Below are positions 9,018 through 18,231 of a stretch of DNA of 64,000 nucleotides, in pieces. Made by a program: the position numbers and the translations under genes. Source of the stretch: JBKHYJ01 sp046565505. GTDB taxonomy: Bacteria > Acidobacteriota > Blastocatellia > UBA7656. The notes under the pieces were generated by a model. That model saw nothing but the letters and a program-made list of their open reading frames with translations, was not told the DNA's origin and did no database searches. Position 1 is the stretch's first letter. Every line of letters starts with the position of its first letter. Location: positions 1-64,000 of the forward strand of contig JBKHYJ010000079.1 in assembly GCA_046565505.1 (NCBI GenBank), given 5' to 3'.

Positions 9018-9195
9018 TGCTCACCCCGTATGTATCGACTGAGTTTCAATAGCTGCGTTGCGCGGCGTATGCTATAGCCCGCGGGGCTCGCCCGTCAAAA
9101 TGAATTGGGCGCCCGGGAGCGGCTCGACCAATCTGAGTCGCGCCGCGGGATGGCCCCGGCGGCCCGCGCGGCTTCGGCGTGCGGTGACGGTCGTG

Positions 9196-9201
9196 TAGAA
9201 T
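9196..9201 (+). promoter_or_regulatory. -10 box close to the tsaD start (possible leaderless mRNA)
   Basis: TAGAAT ends 8 bases before ATG 9210, putting the expected transcription start at about 9208. No purine-rich ribosome site fits between them. The -35 region (about 9173) is poor, so this rests on the -10 alone. Confidence 0.4.
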
Positions 9202-9209
9202 AACTACAG

Positions 9210-10283
9210 ATGCTAGTTTTAGGAATAGAAAGCTCTTGCGATGAGACCGCGGCGGCCGTGGTCGAAGACGGCCGCAGGATCCGGTCGAATATAATCGCGT
9301 CCCAGGTGAAAACGCACGCGCCCTATGGCGGGGTGGTCCCGGAGCTTGCTTCGCGTGAACACCTCGACTGCATAGCGCCGGTGGTCAATCAGGCGCTCGC
9401 CGGGGCCGGAATCAGCCTCGGCGAAGTAGACGGCATAGCCGTCACACAGGGGCCCGGCCTGATAGGTTCGCTGCTCGTCGGGCTGAGTTACGCGAAGTCT
9501 CTCGCCTACGCCTCGGGCAAGCCCATCGTCGGGGTGAATCATATTGAAGGGCACATCTACTCGGTCGCATTCGAGAACCCGCCCGTAGAGTATCCCGCGC
9601 TGGCGCTGATTGTGTCGGGCGGGCACACGACGCTTTTTCATATCCGCGACGAAGGCCGATACGCCGTGCTCGGGAGGACTCGCGACGACGCGGCGGGTGA
9701 GGCGTTCGACAAAGTCGCCAAGCTCCTGGGCCTCGGCTATCCCGGCGGCCCCGTTATCGACAGGCTCGCGAAGTTGGGGGACCCTGACGGGGCGCACCTG
9801 GTCTTTACGATCCCCCGGATGGATTCCGCCAATCTAGACTTCAGCTTCAGCGGGTTGAAAACGGCGGTGCTCCGCTACGTGCGAGAGAACGGCATCGAGC
9901 CCGTGACGAACGAGCGCGAGGCGGGCGAGGCGGTGTTGAATCTCGCGGCGAGCTTTCAGGATAAGGTCATACGCTCGCTGCTCGCGCGGCTGAAGTCTGC
10001 CGTCAGCCGCCACCGGCCGCGGACTATAATTCTCGCCGGCGGCGTCGCATGCAACAGCGCCCTGAGGGCAAGGATGAGTGAGGAAGATTTTGGCGCGCCG
10101 GTCTATTACCCGAGCCCTCTGCTGACGACGGATAACGCGGCGATGATAGCCGCCGCAGGCCACCCTAAGCTGGCGCGCGGCGAGAATCATGGGCTCGGGT
10201 TTACTGCCTCGGCCTCGATCAAGCTTGAGAATTTTCGCGAGGAAGGTTACGAAATCCCGAGCAAGGCGCGCTACAAAACATGA
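9210..10283 (+). CDS. tsaD: tRNA N6-adenosine threonylcarbamoyltransferase
   Basis: Catalytic subunit that attaches threonylcarbamoyl to A37 of ANN-decoding tRNAs, with TsaB/E partners not seen here. The 357-residue ASKHA-fold protein starts LVLGIESSCDETAAAVV and has the metal-binding HIEGH near residue 112. It then has SGGHTTL, the AGEAFDKVAKLLGLGYPGG segment and C-terminal LAGGVACNSALR and TDNAAMIA, all diagnostic. Full length. The start follows a -10-like hexamer within 10 bases. Downstream after about 100 bp is the RibD-like gene. Confidence 0.97.
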   Translation: MLVLGIESSCDETAAAVVEDGRRIRSNIIASQVKTHAPYGGVVPELASREHLDCIAPVVNQALAGAGISLGEVDGIAVTQGPGLIGSLLVGLSYAKSLAYASGKPIVGVNHIEGHIYSVAFENPPVEYPALALIVSGGHTTLFHIRDEGRYAVLGRTRDDAAGEAFDKVAKLLGLGYPGGPVIDRLAKLGDPDGAHLVFTIPRMDSANLDFSFSGLKTAVLRYVRENGIEPVTNEREAGEAVLNLAASFQDKVIRSLLARLKSAVSRHRPRTIILAGGVACNSALRARMSEEDFGAPVYYPSPLLTTDNAAMIAAAGHPKLARGENHGLGFTASASIKLENFREEGYEIPSKARYKT

Positions 10284-10382
10284 GGTTAGAGCGCGGGCTT
10301 AATCCGTGGAGCATTCTTGCGGCTCAAATAAAAGTGTCACCGAGTCGGGTGGGCCCCGAGTGGGCGCGCTTTTTGTACCCTT

Positions 10383-11396
10383 ATGACCGACGAAATCGAC
10401 GAGACTTTCATGAAGCGCGCCCTTGAGCTTGCGCGGCGCGGCGCGGGGCTGGTAAGCCCGAATCCGATGGTCGGCGCCGTGATAGTAAACGACCGCCGCG
10501 TGGTCGGCGAGGGCTTTCATTGTTATGAAACCCTGCGCCACGCCGAGTCATACGCGCTCGAGATGGCCGGCGAGCTTGCGCGCGGCGCGACTCTCTATTG
10601 CAACCTCGAGCCGTGTTGTCACCACGGGCGCACGCCCCCTTGCACAGACGCATTGATCGAGGCGGGCATTGCCCGCGCGGTCGTTGCGACCACCGACCCC
10701 GATTCGCGCGTGAGCGGGCACGGCATAGAGCAGTTGCGCGCCGCAGGTGTCACGGTCGAAGTCGGGCTGTGCGAGCGCGAAGCGTTGCGACTCAACGAAA
10801 GTTACTTGAAGTTCGTCACCAGCCGCGTGCCCTTCATTCATGGCGTCATCGCGTGCGCCGAAGGCGGGGCCGATTCTATAGCTGATTGGGAGCCTTCGCG
10901 GCCGTTCCTGGGCCTCGCATGCGAATACGACCTGATAGGGGCAGGCCCTGACGCCCGGATCAACGGGATAGTTTTGAACGAATGCTCCCGCCAGCCCCGG
11001 CACAGGCGGCTGGTCGTCGCATGCGAGATTATGGGCTCCCGGCCACCGGGCTATGACTTCGATGACCTCGACGACACGCGAGTGAGAGTGGAGCCGCTCG
11101 AAGCGCCGGAACCTGGCGCGCGGCCCGACCTCGCAATGATGCTCAGGCCGCTGGCCGCCCGCTTGAGTGTGACGAGCGCGCTGATTCTGCCGGGCTTTCT
11201 CGGGATTCGCCCGGCGGCCATCATCGACCAGTGCGACAAGCTAACCATAATTGCCCGGCGCGCGCGCGAAGCCAATTCGCAGAGCCTTAAATCAATCTGT
11301 TCGGCCCCCGGGCCTGACATCGAGTACTCGCAAGAGTTTGACGCGGGGGGCCATGTTGAATTAACGGCGTATCCGCGCCGCGGCGGCCGAGAGTAG
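10383..11396 (+). CDS. RibD-like riboflavin-biosynthesis deaminase with decayed reductase domain
   Basis: The N-terminal half (about 1-145) is a clear RibD-type pyrimidine deaminase: PNPMVGAVIV, zinc ligands His53, Cys78 and Cys87, and catalytic Glu55 (HAE; EPCCHHGRTPPC). The second half (about 146-337) has the length of the reductase domain, but the expected substrate and NADPH motifs are missing. The KxAxSLDG stretch reads VIACAEGGAD, and the position of the EGG motif reads LPGFLG. It may therefore be deaminase-only, with a separate reductase elsewhere, or have a new role. It lies 6 bp upstream of rsmA (TTG start), suggesting co-transcription. No frameshift is visible. Confidence 0.82.
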   Translation: MTDEIDETFMKRALELARRGAGLVSPNPMVGAVIVNDRRVVGEGFHCYETLRHAESYALEMAGELARGATLYCNLEPCCHHGRTPPCTDALIEAGIARAVVATTDPDSRVSGHGIEQLRAAGVTVEVGLCEREALRLNESYLKFVTSRVPFIHGVIACAEGGADSIADWEPSRPFLGLACEYDLIGAGPDARINGIVLNECSRQPRHRRLVVACEIMGSRPPGYDFDDLDDTRVRVEPLEAPEPGARPDLAMMLRPLAARLSVTSALILPGFLGIRPAAIIDQCDKLTIIARRAREANSQSLKSICSAPGPDIEYSQEFDAGGHVELTAYPRRGGRE

Positions 11397-11402
11397 GTTG
11401 AC

Positions 11403-12245
11403 TTGATCAAGGCGAAGAAGAGCCTAGGGCAGAACTTCCTCACCGACGCGCGGGTCTCGCGCCGGATCGTGGATGCGGTCGCGCCCCGGTCGTCCGACGT
11501 GATTCTGGAGATAGGCCCTGGGACCGGCGCGCTCACTCGGTTGCTGGTGGAGCGGGGCGGGGAAGTCATCGCCGTGGAGATAGACCCGCGCCTCGCCGGC
11601 GAGCTGCGGCGCTCAATTACTTCCGACAAACTGTCGGTCATCGAGGCAGACGCGCTGACTGTCGATTGGGGCCATGTCGTAAGCTCTGGAATCGAATCGC
11701 TGAAGGCGCGGGGCGGCGGCGGCGACGGACAACCGAGGGTGCGAGTTGTTGCGAACCTGCCTTATTACATCTCTACGCCGATCCTGGAAAGGCTGATCCG
11801 GTTGGGGGGGCGCGTCTTTGACCTGACGCTGATGCTACAGAACGAAGTGGTCGAGCGCGTCACGAGCGGGCCGGGCGGCAGGGAGTACGGGTATCTTTCC
11901 GTGCAGGTGCAGTACCACTGCGTAGCCGTCAAGTTATTCGAGGTCCCGCCCTCCGCGTTCAGGCCCGCGCCCAAAGTTCAATCCGCGATAGTCAGCCTCG
12001 TCATGCGGGAAAGGCCCGCGGTCGATGTCGCGGATGAGGCAGTGTTCCTGTCCGTCGTCCGCGCGGCGTTCGCGCAAAGGCGTAAGACCATACTGAACAA
12101 TCTGAAGGCCGCGCCGGACGCGGGCTCATTCGCGCGGCCTCCCGATGCCGCTTTAGAGCTTGCGGGCATTGATTCGGGGCGGCGCGCCGAAACGCTGTCG
12201 CTCGACGAATTTGCGGAGCTGTACCATTCCCTTTACGGGCAATAG
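11403..12245 (+). CDS. rsmA: 16S rRNA dimethyladenosine transferase RsmA (KsgA)
   Basis: SAM-dependent methylase that dimethylates two adjacent adenines near the 3' end of 16S rRNA. It starts at TTG 11403 (IKAKKSLGQNFL, the family N-terminus). SAM motif I is LEIGPGTGALTRLL; the catalytic NLPYYISTPIL follows, then PPSAFRPAPKVQSAIV and FAQRRKTILNNLK. The 280 residues are full length. A Gly-rich insertion (RGGGGDGQ, near 102) sits before the catalytic motif. It follows the RibD-like gene by 6 bp and was probably translated from the same message. Confidence 0.96.
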   Translation: MIKAKKSLGQNFLTDARVSRRIVDAVAPRSSDVILEIGPGTGALTRLLVERGGEVIAVEIDPRLAGELRRSITSDKLSVIEADALTVDWGHVVSSGIESLKARGGGGDGQPRVRVVANLPYYISTPILERLIRLGGRVFDLTLMLQNEVVERVTSGPGGREYGYLSVQVQYHCVAVKLFEVPPSAFRPAPKVQSAIVSLVMRERPAVDVADEAVFLSVVRAAFAQRRKTILNNLKAAPDAGSFARPPDAALELAGIDSGRRAETLSLDEFAELYHSLYGQ

Positions 12246-12435
12246 GGACTGCGGGCGGCGGGCATCTTTCGCCGCGCGCGAAAATGCGATGCAATCGGTG
12301 CCGCTGTGTTGGTATACTCTTTACATGATTTCAGCCGGCCGCACTTCGCTGTTAATCAAGAGATGACTTGTGAATCCCCTATGAGAAAATTCTTCTCCCG
12401 CTTACACCATTTGAGACCCTGCCGGAAAGACTACT

Positions 12436-14097
12436 ATGGTTGATGGAAAATTAGAGATTGTGCCCCTGGGCGGCGTCGGCGAGTTCGGCTTGAACATGAT
12501 GGTCATGCGCTGCGAAGGCGAAGCCATCATTATCGACGCGGGGATGGGATTCCCCGAAGACGACGTGCCCGGAGTAAATATCGTCATCCCCGATTTCTCT
12601 TTCGTCGAGAGCATACGCGAGGAAGTATTAGCGATCGTCTTGACGCACGGGCATGAGGACCACATAGGGGCGGTGCCGTTCCTGCTCAAGACAATAAATG
12701 TTCCGGTCTACGGGACTCACCTGACGCTCGCCAGGGTCGAGAGCAAGTTGATAGAGCATGGCCTGGCGGACGCATGCGCCCTTCACTCGCTCGAATCCTA
12801 TAACAACGTGAAGCTCGGCGTTTTCGAGCTTGAGTTGATACACGTTTCGCACAGCCTAACCTGCTCGACGGCGCTCGCGATCAAGACGCCTGTCGGGGTC
12901 ATCATCCACTCCGGGGACCTGAAGGTGGACGACACACCGGTCGTCGGCGCTTCGACCGATTTAAAGAGGCTCACGGAGTACGGGGATGACGGGGTGCTCG
13001 CCCTGATGCTCGATTCGACGAACGCCGAAAGGCCGGGCAGGACCCTGTCGGAGCGCGCGGTGGTCCCCGCGTTCGAGTCGCTTTTTGAGCAGGCAGAGGG
13101 GCGGATAGTCGTCACCTGCTTCACGACCTCCATCCACCGCGTTCAGATAATCCTGGACCTCGCCCGCGATTTTGGCAGGGGCGTTTGCCTGCTCGGCCGC
13201 AGCATGGTCAGCAGCGTGGAGATCGCCGACAGCCTTCGGCAGCTTGACGTGCCGGACGGGCTGCTCATAAGCCCTTCGCAGGCGAGGCAGGCGCGCGACG
13301 ACGAGGTGGTGCTGCTCGTAGCCGGGTCGCAAGGCGAGCCGAGGTCTGCGATGACGCGGCTGGCGACCGACCAGCACAAGAACCTGTCGGTCGCTAATGG
13401 CGACCTTGTGATTCATTCCGCCCGCGTCATACCGGGCAACGAAAGATCGATCTCCCGCCTGATTTCGCATTGCTACAGGCGCGGCGCGCGCGTGGTCGAT
13501 AGCTCGGTCGCCCTGGTCCACGTGTCAGGCCACGGGAGCCAGGATGATTTGCGAATTCTGATAGAGGCCACGCGGCCCAAATTTCTCGTGCCCATACACG
13601 GCGAGTTCCGCCAGCTCTACAGGCACAAGGAATGGGCCGAGACTCTAGGCATAGTGCGCCCCGGAAACATCATCATGTTTGAAAATGGCGACGTGTTGAC
13701 GATGGACGAAACCGGGGCCCGAGTGACGGGCAAACAGGCCGTCGGCCGCACGTTCATCGACCAGGCCTTCGGCGAAGTGGAAGACATGGTGGTGCGCGAC
13801 CGCAAGCACCTCTCCTACGATGGCGTGCTGGTCCCGATAGTCACGATCAACCCCACGTCAGGCGAGTTCGAGTCTGAGCCGGAGATAGTCACACGCGGAT
13901 TCATACATGAAGAAGATTCTGGGGAGATGATCCTGACTCTGAAGCGCTTGATTGAAGATACTGTCAACACGGCGAGCCATGAGGAGCGCATAGATTTCGC
14001 GGTGATAAAAGAGAAGGTGCGCCTCGCGCTAAAGCGGTTCATACAAAAGGAGACGGGACGCCGCCCGATGATACTCCCGGTAGTGCTTGAGGTGTGA
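12436..14097 (+). CDS. rnj: Ribonuclease J
   Basis: Metallo-beta-lactamase/beta-CASP ribonuclease with endonuclease and 5'-exonuclease activity in RNA processing. The 553-residue product has the zinc motif HGHEDHIGA (His71, His73, Asp75, His76), HSGDLK with the bridging Asp, HVSGHGSQDD of the beta-CASP domain, KFLVPIHGEFRQL and a C-terminal domain. Start ATG 12436 has GGAAAG upstream. It stands alone. RNase J in a Gram-negative organism is compatible with acidobacteria. Confidence 0.95.
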   Translation: MVDGKLEIVPLGGVGEFGLNMMVMRCEGEAIIIDAGMGFPEDDVPGVNIVIPDFSFVESIREEVLAIVLTHGHEDHIGAVPFLLKTINVPVYGTHLTLARVESKLIEHGLADACALHSLESYNNVKLGVFELELIHVSHSLTCSTALAIKTPVGVIIHSGDLKVDDTPVVGASTDLKRLTEYGDDGVLALMLDSTNAERPGRTLSERAVVPAFESLFEQAEGRIVVTCFTTSIHRVQIILDLARDFGRGVCLLGRSMVSSVEIADSLRQLDVPDGLLISPSQARQARDDEVVLLVAGSQGEPRSAMTRLATDQHKNLSVANGDLVIHSARVIPGNERSISRLISHCYRRGARVVDSSVALVHVSGHGSQDDLRILIEATRPKFLVPIHGEFRQLYRHKEWAETLGIVRPGNIIMFENGDVLTMDETGARVTGKQAVGRTFIDQAFGEVEDMVVRDRKHLSYDGVLVPIVTINPTSGEFESEPEIVTRGFIHEEDSGEMILTLKRLIEDTVNTASHEERIDFAVIKEKVRLALKRFIQKETGRRPMILPVVLEV

Positions 14098-14175
14098 TTG
14101 ACGTCTGGCCGAACGGCGGCGCGGCCGGGCTTATACCTTCTTTCCCTGAAGCGGCCGGGCGCTGAATGGCCGGCC

Positions 14176-14742
14176 TCATATCAGCCGCACGCCCATTGAC
14201 CTGAGCGCGTAAATCGCGAAACCCACCAGGCCGATCATCAACAGGGCGAGACAGCCCAGCAGGATCAAGACCCAGGCCCAATCGCTCCACACGGACCGTT
14301 TCTGCCCGGAGGCGTACTTGTTGAGCAGGCGCAGGTTCTTCGTATTCGACCTCCACGCAAAATCAAACACGTCGCCGACGACGGGCACACTGCCCGCGAG
14401 GAAATCGACCGCCACATTGAAGACCATTCTGCTGATGACGCTCTTGGGCAATCCATGACGAATGGAGGCCAGAATGACGTAGACCCCAACCAGCCCGCCC
14501 AGCCAGTCGCCGACCACCGGGAGGAAAAAACCGAGGATGGGGTCAAGCCCTACTCTTAAATCAGTGCCGGGAATCCTTATGGCCCTGTCGAGGAGAAAGC
14601 CTATTCGCTCAAGGTGCTTATCTATCGGCGCGTCGGCGAATTCGCGCAACCTGTCTTTTGCGGAGACTCGCTCACCCGCGCCGGCGCGCGCCAGCGATCC
14701 GCTGAGCTCATTCCCGGTGGTGTTATCGGCGGCTTTTCCCAT
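14176..14742 (-). CDS. DUF4112 membrane protein
   Basis: Family of unknown function. The 188 residues include the typical DUF4112 core: a repeated pattern of IPGTDLRVGLDPILGF, PVVGDWLGGLVG and VPVVGDVFDFAWRSNTKN (about 55-150). A C-terminal membrane segment follows (WVLILLGCLALLMIGLVGFAI). The N-terminal 30 residues are polar. ATG 14742 is preceded by AAGGGGGA. The two PVVGD motifs look like an internal duplication. No pathway is suggested by the neighbours. Confidence 0.85.
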   Translation of the reverse strand: MGKAADNTTGNELSGSLARAGAGERVSAKDRLREFADAPIDKHLERIGFLLDRAIRIPGTDLRVGLDPILGFFLPVVGDWLGGLVGVYVILASIRHGLPKSVISRMVFNVAVDFLAGSVPVVGDVFDFAWRSNTKNLRLLNKYASGQKRSVWSDWAWVLILLGCLALLMIGLVGFAIYALRSMGVRLI

Positions 14743-14878
14743 GATCCCCCTTGCCCGATGTGAGATGATTTCGAGCGGGCGATGGATGCAAAGGCGCTCG
14801 AATTATATCGCCCTATGCCCGGCGCGAGCTTGAGCTAGGCATGCCATGACGCGCGAGGCGAAGAAGACGGCTCTCGCT

Positions 14879-15346
14879 CTAATCAAGGCTGATGATCTCG
14901 GCCTCGGCCGTTGACGCTTCGAGCGTCATGAGGCCCACCGTGCGCGGCAGCTTGAACCGGCGCGGCCCGGCGCTGCCCGGATTGAACAGCATCGTTCGCC
15001 CGAGCATCTCCCTGTATGGCCTGTGCGAATGACCGAAAACGACGACGCGCGGGCGTAGCTGCTCGACCAACCGCTTATCCTTCTCTTTAAGCTGGTGCAG
15101 CTCGCCGAAGATGTGGCGTATCATGACTCTCTGCCCGGCGAACTCTTCGACGCGCTGCGCGGGGAACGCGCCGAACGTATCGTTGTTGCCCTCCACGGCG
15201 ACGACCGGCGCGATCAATTCGAGTCTGGAAATGATTTCGATTTTGCCTATGTCGCCGGCGTGGATGATGGCATCGACGCCCGCAAATATAGATGTGACGG
15301 AAGCGTCGAACAGCCCATGCGTATCTGAAATGACGCCCAGCCTCAA
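14879..15346 (-). CDS. YfcE/MJ0936-type metallophosphoesterase
   Basis: Small calcineurin-like phosphodiesterase. Metal ligands appear in order: GVISDTHG, HAGDIGK, GNNDTFG, MIRHIFGEL and FGHSHRPY; the 155 residues match the YfcE class. The start is the TTG at 15346, because GGAGG sits 6-7 bases upstream and the protein then begins at the first beta strand (RLGVISDTHG); the longer ATG frame (15391) adds a non-homologous tail. The physiological substrate is unknown. A strong terminator lies upstream, between this gene and the pseudopilin, so it is transcribed separately. Confidence 0.88.
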   Translation of the reverse strand: MRLGVISDTHGLFDASVTSIFAGVDAIIHAGDIGKIEIISRLELIAPVVAVEGNNDTFGAFPAQRVEEFAGQRVMIRHIFGELHQLKEKDKRLVEQLRPRVVVFGHSHRPYREMLGRTMLFNPGSAGPRRFKLPRTVGLMTLEASTAEAEIISLD

Positions 15347-15438
15347 CCGACACCTCCGAATGCTGAATGAAGATAGAGCGTCCGACCCCATTCTAGCAGC
15401 GAAGTTAATGCGGGGGAACCCGGCGGGAGAGCGGCGGC

Positions 15439-15484
15439 CAAAAAAGAGCGGGCGAGTTATAGCTTCATGCTACAACTCGCCCGC
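15439..15484 (-). terminator. Rho-independent terminator of the pseudopilin gene
   Basis: A 16-bp stem with one A-C mismatch (15448-15463 with 15469-15484), a 5-nt loop, and on the minus strand a run of six T beginning 2 bases after the stem. A second small GC hairpin lies beside it (about 15486-15508). Confidence 0.85.
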
Positions 15485-15528
15485 CGGCGGGGCAAAGAGC
15501 CGCCCCGCTGAAGCAGTCTAGCGACAGA

Positions 15529-15990
15529 CTAATCAATATCTATCGACCCCATCGAGGACACGCTGACGGCGCGGGTGTCCCTCACGTTGCTGATCAGTAT
15601 GCGAGGCTCTTTCGATTTGGAAGCGAGCGAGCCCCTGCGCGAGAAGGTGACCACGGTGTCTTCCGAAAGCTTTATGCTGTCGGGTAACTCTTCGATCTCG
15701 AAGCTGTCCAGCCGCCCATTCCCGTTGCGGTCGAGGCCGAACACGTTAGCCTTGGCGTTGAAAATCACGCTGACGTCTTCACGCCTGGTCATCGCCTGCT
15801 CGCGCGCCTGCGCTAGCTGCTGGGCGATACCCTTTGTCGCGGAGCCGAGCCTGTACCTGGCGTAGCCTATGCGACACAGGTGGACTACGACGGCGCAAAC
15901 TATCAGAGTAACTAGAAAGCCGACAATCGCCTCCATCAATCCGAGCCCGGCTTCATCACTTCGACGCTCTGGCCTTAACGTAGGACTCAC
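15529..15990 (-). CDS. GspH/FimT-like pseudopilin
   Basis: Minor pilin-like subunit of a type IV pilus or type II secretion machine. The leader ends in Gly15, and the mature N-terminus LGLMEAIVG has Glu at position 5, as prepilin peptidase substrates need. A hydrophobic helix follows (about 20-42). The globular part includes QLAQAREQAMTRREDVSVIF, typical of GspH/FimT, and a DRNGNGRLDSFE loop that resembles a calcium-binding DxNxNG site. It stands apart from the pil genes at 61440-64000. The 153 residues are about normal. Start ATG 15990. Confidence 0.85.
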   Translation of the reverse strand: MSPTLRPERRSDEAGLGLMEAIVGFLVTLIVCAVVVHLCRIGYARYRLGSATKGIAQQLAQAREQAMTRREDVSVIFNAKANVFGLDRNGNGRLDSFEIEELPDSIKLSEDTVVTFSRRGSLASKSKEPRILISNVRDTRAVSVSSMGSIDID

Positions 15991-16155
15991 TTTTTTCCTC
16001 CAACAGGCAGGCTGTGGGCGTGACGCCGCTCTTCGTGCAACTATCCGGCCACGCCGGCGCGCTACCCAAGCCGAGCCAGGGAGCGAGCTTTCAGAATGGG
16101 GAAAGAAAGGGGAAGTCGATCGCGGGTCGATTCTGTAACCTTAGTCCACGCCCTG

Positions 16156-17664
16156 TTACTCTGATTCCACACCGGAATGGGGCGGCGAGAGGGGGAGCCT
16201 GCAATGAAAGACTGTGCCCGCGGAGTCGCTTTTTTCTACGGACACGCCCCCGCCATGCGCCACCAGGATCTTCTGCACGAGCGCCAGCCCTATGCCGTAA
16301 CCGCGCGACTTCGTCGTGAAGAATGGGATGAATATTCTATGCAGGTCTTCGGGCGATATTCCGCCCCCAGTGTCGCGGACGCGGATGTGCGCGTAGCGCC
16401 CGCCCGCCCCCGCGTCCACGGACCCGATCACCGTGATGAGCTTTTCCGCAGAGAGGGGGTCGATGGCCTCCGAGGCGTTGCGGAAGAGGTTAACGAATAC
16501 GCGCCTGAGCAGGGATTCGTCCGCGGCAAGCTCCGCGAAGTCGCCTTCGATCCGCAACTCTATCCCGCCGTATGAGAGTAACTGCCTCACCTCGTCCGCG
16601 CAGGTTTCGATGAGCGACCGCATATCCACCTGCACGAGCGTCAGTTGTTGGGGCCGAGCGAAGTTCAAAAAATCCGTGACCAGCCTCGCCAGCAATTGAA
16701 CTTCATTGAGCGTGGCGTCGAGCGTCGCGCGCCGCTCATTAATGGGCGCGTCGCCCCGCGCTTCGAGCAGTTGTATGTAGCCGTGAATGGTCGCGAGCGA
16801 ATTCTTGAACTCATGCGCAAGCCCCGCCGCCATCTCCCCGAGGTTGGCCAGGTTTTCTTGCAGCTTCATTCGCTCGCGAAGCTCCAGCACCTCGGTTATG
16901 TCCGTGAGCAGGCAGAGAGCGCCTTCAAGGCTGTGCGAGCCATCAGAGATGGGCGTGAGGCTCAGGCCCAGCCGGCGGATTCGGCCGTCGGGCAGGCTAA
17001 TATCGACCTCCTCGCGCCTGAATGGTTTCGCCGTGCCGAGGCATTGGGAAATCATCTCGATCAGGCGCGGCGACATTTTAAAGAAAGAGCCATGCTCTAT
17101 TCTGAGAGAGACCATGTCGGCCGCGAAACCGCTGTCGGGCTGCGCCCACGGCCCGGCGCCCGCGACCCCGAGTATCTTCAGCGCATGCGCATTCGCGGAC
17201 GTCACGACCCCCGTCGAGTCCACGGTGACGAGGCCGCTAGGAATGTTGGCGATCAGCCGCTCGCTGAACCGCTCGGACCTCTCCGCGCGCCTGCGCTCGA
17301 GCGCGTGGAGCTGCGCGAGCTCCCTCTCATTGGCCCGGAGCCGCTCGACCAGGGCCTGGAACGTCTCGACTACAAACTCGCTCTCGCTCTTCGCCGAGGA
17401 GCCGTGGACGGGGCTGTCTTGCGCCGCCTCGACGATACGCCTGTACGGCCGCAGCAGCCAGCGGACGATGAAGAACATCAGCCCCAGCCCGAATACGAGC
17501 GCGATGATCTGGTAGCTGATGATGTAGATTACATACGGCGAAGACGCGAGCTGGCCGCGCGCCTTTGAATACAGGGCGAGGCTCAGGGTGATCAACAAAA
17601 GCAGCGCGAGCACGAAAACCACAATGGCGAGCCGCGCCCTGTTCTCAACCGCTCCGAACTTCAT
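16156..17664 (-). CDS. PAS-containing sensor histidine kinase (NtrB-like)
   Basis: Membrane-bound sensor kinase. Two membrane helices (about 11-33 and 45-70) are separated by a very short loop, so sensing is probably membrane or cytoplasmic. A coiled linker follows, then a PAS domain (about 135-255), a HisKA box with phospho-acceptor His284 (LAHEFKNSL), and an HATPase domain with N-box FRNASEAID, G1 DTGGGI and G2 GYGIGLAL. The 502 residues are complete. No response regulator is adjacent; the nearest is the sigma-54 regulator at 29789. The domain order resembles NtrB/ZraS-class kinases that act on such regulators. Confidence 0.92.
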   Translation of the reverse strand: MKFGAVENRARLAIVVFVLALLLLITLSLALYSKARGQLASSPYVIYIISYQIIALVFGLGLMFFIVRWLLRPYRRIVEAAQDSPVHGSSAKSESEFVVETFQALVERLRANERELAQLHALERRRAERSERFSERLIANIPSGLVTVDSTGVVTSANAHALKILGVAGAGPWAQPDSGFAADMVSLRIEHGSFFKMSPRLIEMISQCLGTAKPFRREEVDISLPDGRIRRLGLSLTPISDGSHSLEGALCLLTDITEVLELRERMKLQENLANLGEMAAGLAHEFKNSLATIHGYIQLLEARGDAPINERRATLDATLNEVQLLARLVTDFLNFARPQQLTLVQVDMRSLIETCADEVRQLLSYGGIELRIEGDFAELAADESLLRRVFVNLFRNASEAIDPLSAEKLITVIGSVDAGAGGRYAHIRVRDTGGGISPEDLHRIFIPFFTTKSRGYGIGLALVQKILVAHGGGVSVEKSDSAGTVFHCRLPLSPPHSGVESE

Positions 17665-18231
17665 AGATTCTCAATCCGCCTTGCAGGCATACATGGGGGC
17701 GGATGCGGAGGCAGATAAATTCGGGGGATTCGATTATAGCACTCATCTCTTCAGATTGAACTCGACCACAAGCGGCACCCAGAATTGACGGCGCGCCCAT
17801 CGCGGCGCCTGTCACATGATCTTCTCATGCCTCAACACTGTAGCTGGGGTCCGCATGTTCAGCGGTACCGGACGCGCATCCGCCTTATGTCCCCCAACTC
17901 TCGATAACGTCAGCAACCGCTCGCCTTCGACCCCGCCGGCCGCCTCAATTATTTCGACCATTCAAGCAGGCGGCAGCGATTAAAGCCGCCACCCTCTGTC
18001 TCAAATGACCCCTCGGCGTAATTGGAGCCCGCGTGCCGCTCATACTAGCTCACCTCATTCTTGGAATGAAGAATATTGATTAGGCGCCCCTCGCCTTGCT
18101 GCAACCACAAAGCGCATGAGGCGGCCGCCATACGGGCAGCAGTGAGGCGGTGTCGTAACGCCTCGAACTCCCTTCGCGGCCGCGCCGCCGTTCTTTTGTA
18201 TACGACCCGATTCCTAAACCCGATAGAGCCG
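17665..18231. other. Long spacer without a convincing gene
   Basis: 567 bp. It holds a minus-strand -10 box (17733-17738), a 6-bp GC hairpin (17969-17974 with 17985-17990) and a small inverted repeat TCATTC-TTG-GAATGA (18055-18069). I see no tRNA fold, no start with a ribosome site and no family-like frame. Confidence 0.5.
17733..17738 (-). promoter_or_regulatory. -10 box of the sensor kinase gene
   Basis: Perfect TATAAT read on the minus strand; transcription would start near 17726, giving a leader of about 62 nt before ATG 17664. The -35 is unconvincing (GTTCAA at 17-bp spacing). Confidence 0.4.

Noticed and set aside
16645..17568. 307-codon open frame on the plus strand
   Set aside because: Antisense to the sensor kinase, whose HisKA and HATPase motifs are intact.
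17665..18231. tRNA or small RNA in the long spacer
   Set aside because: No cloverleaf, no T-loop motif and no clear promoter-terminator pair on one strand.
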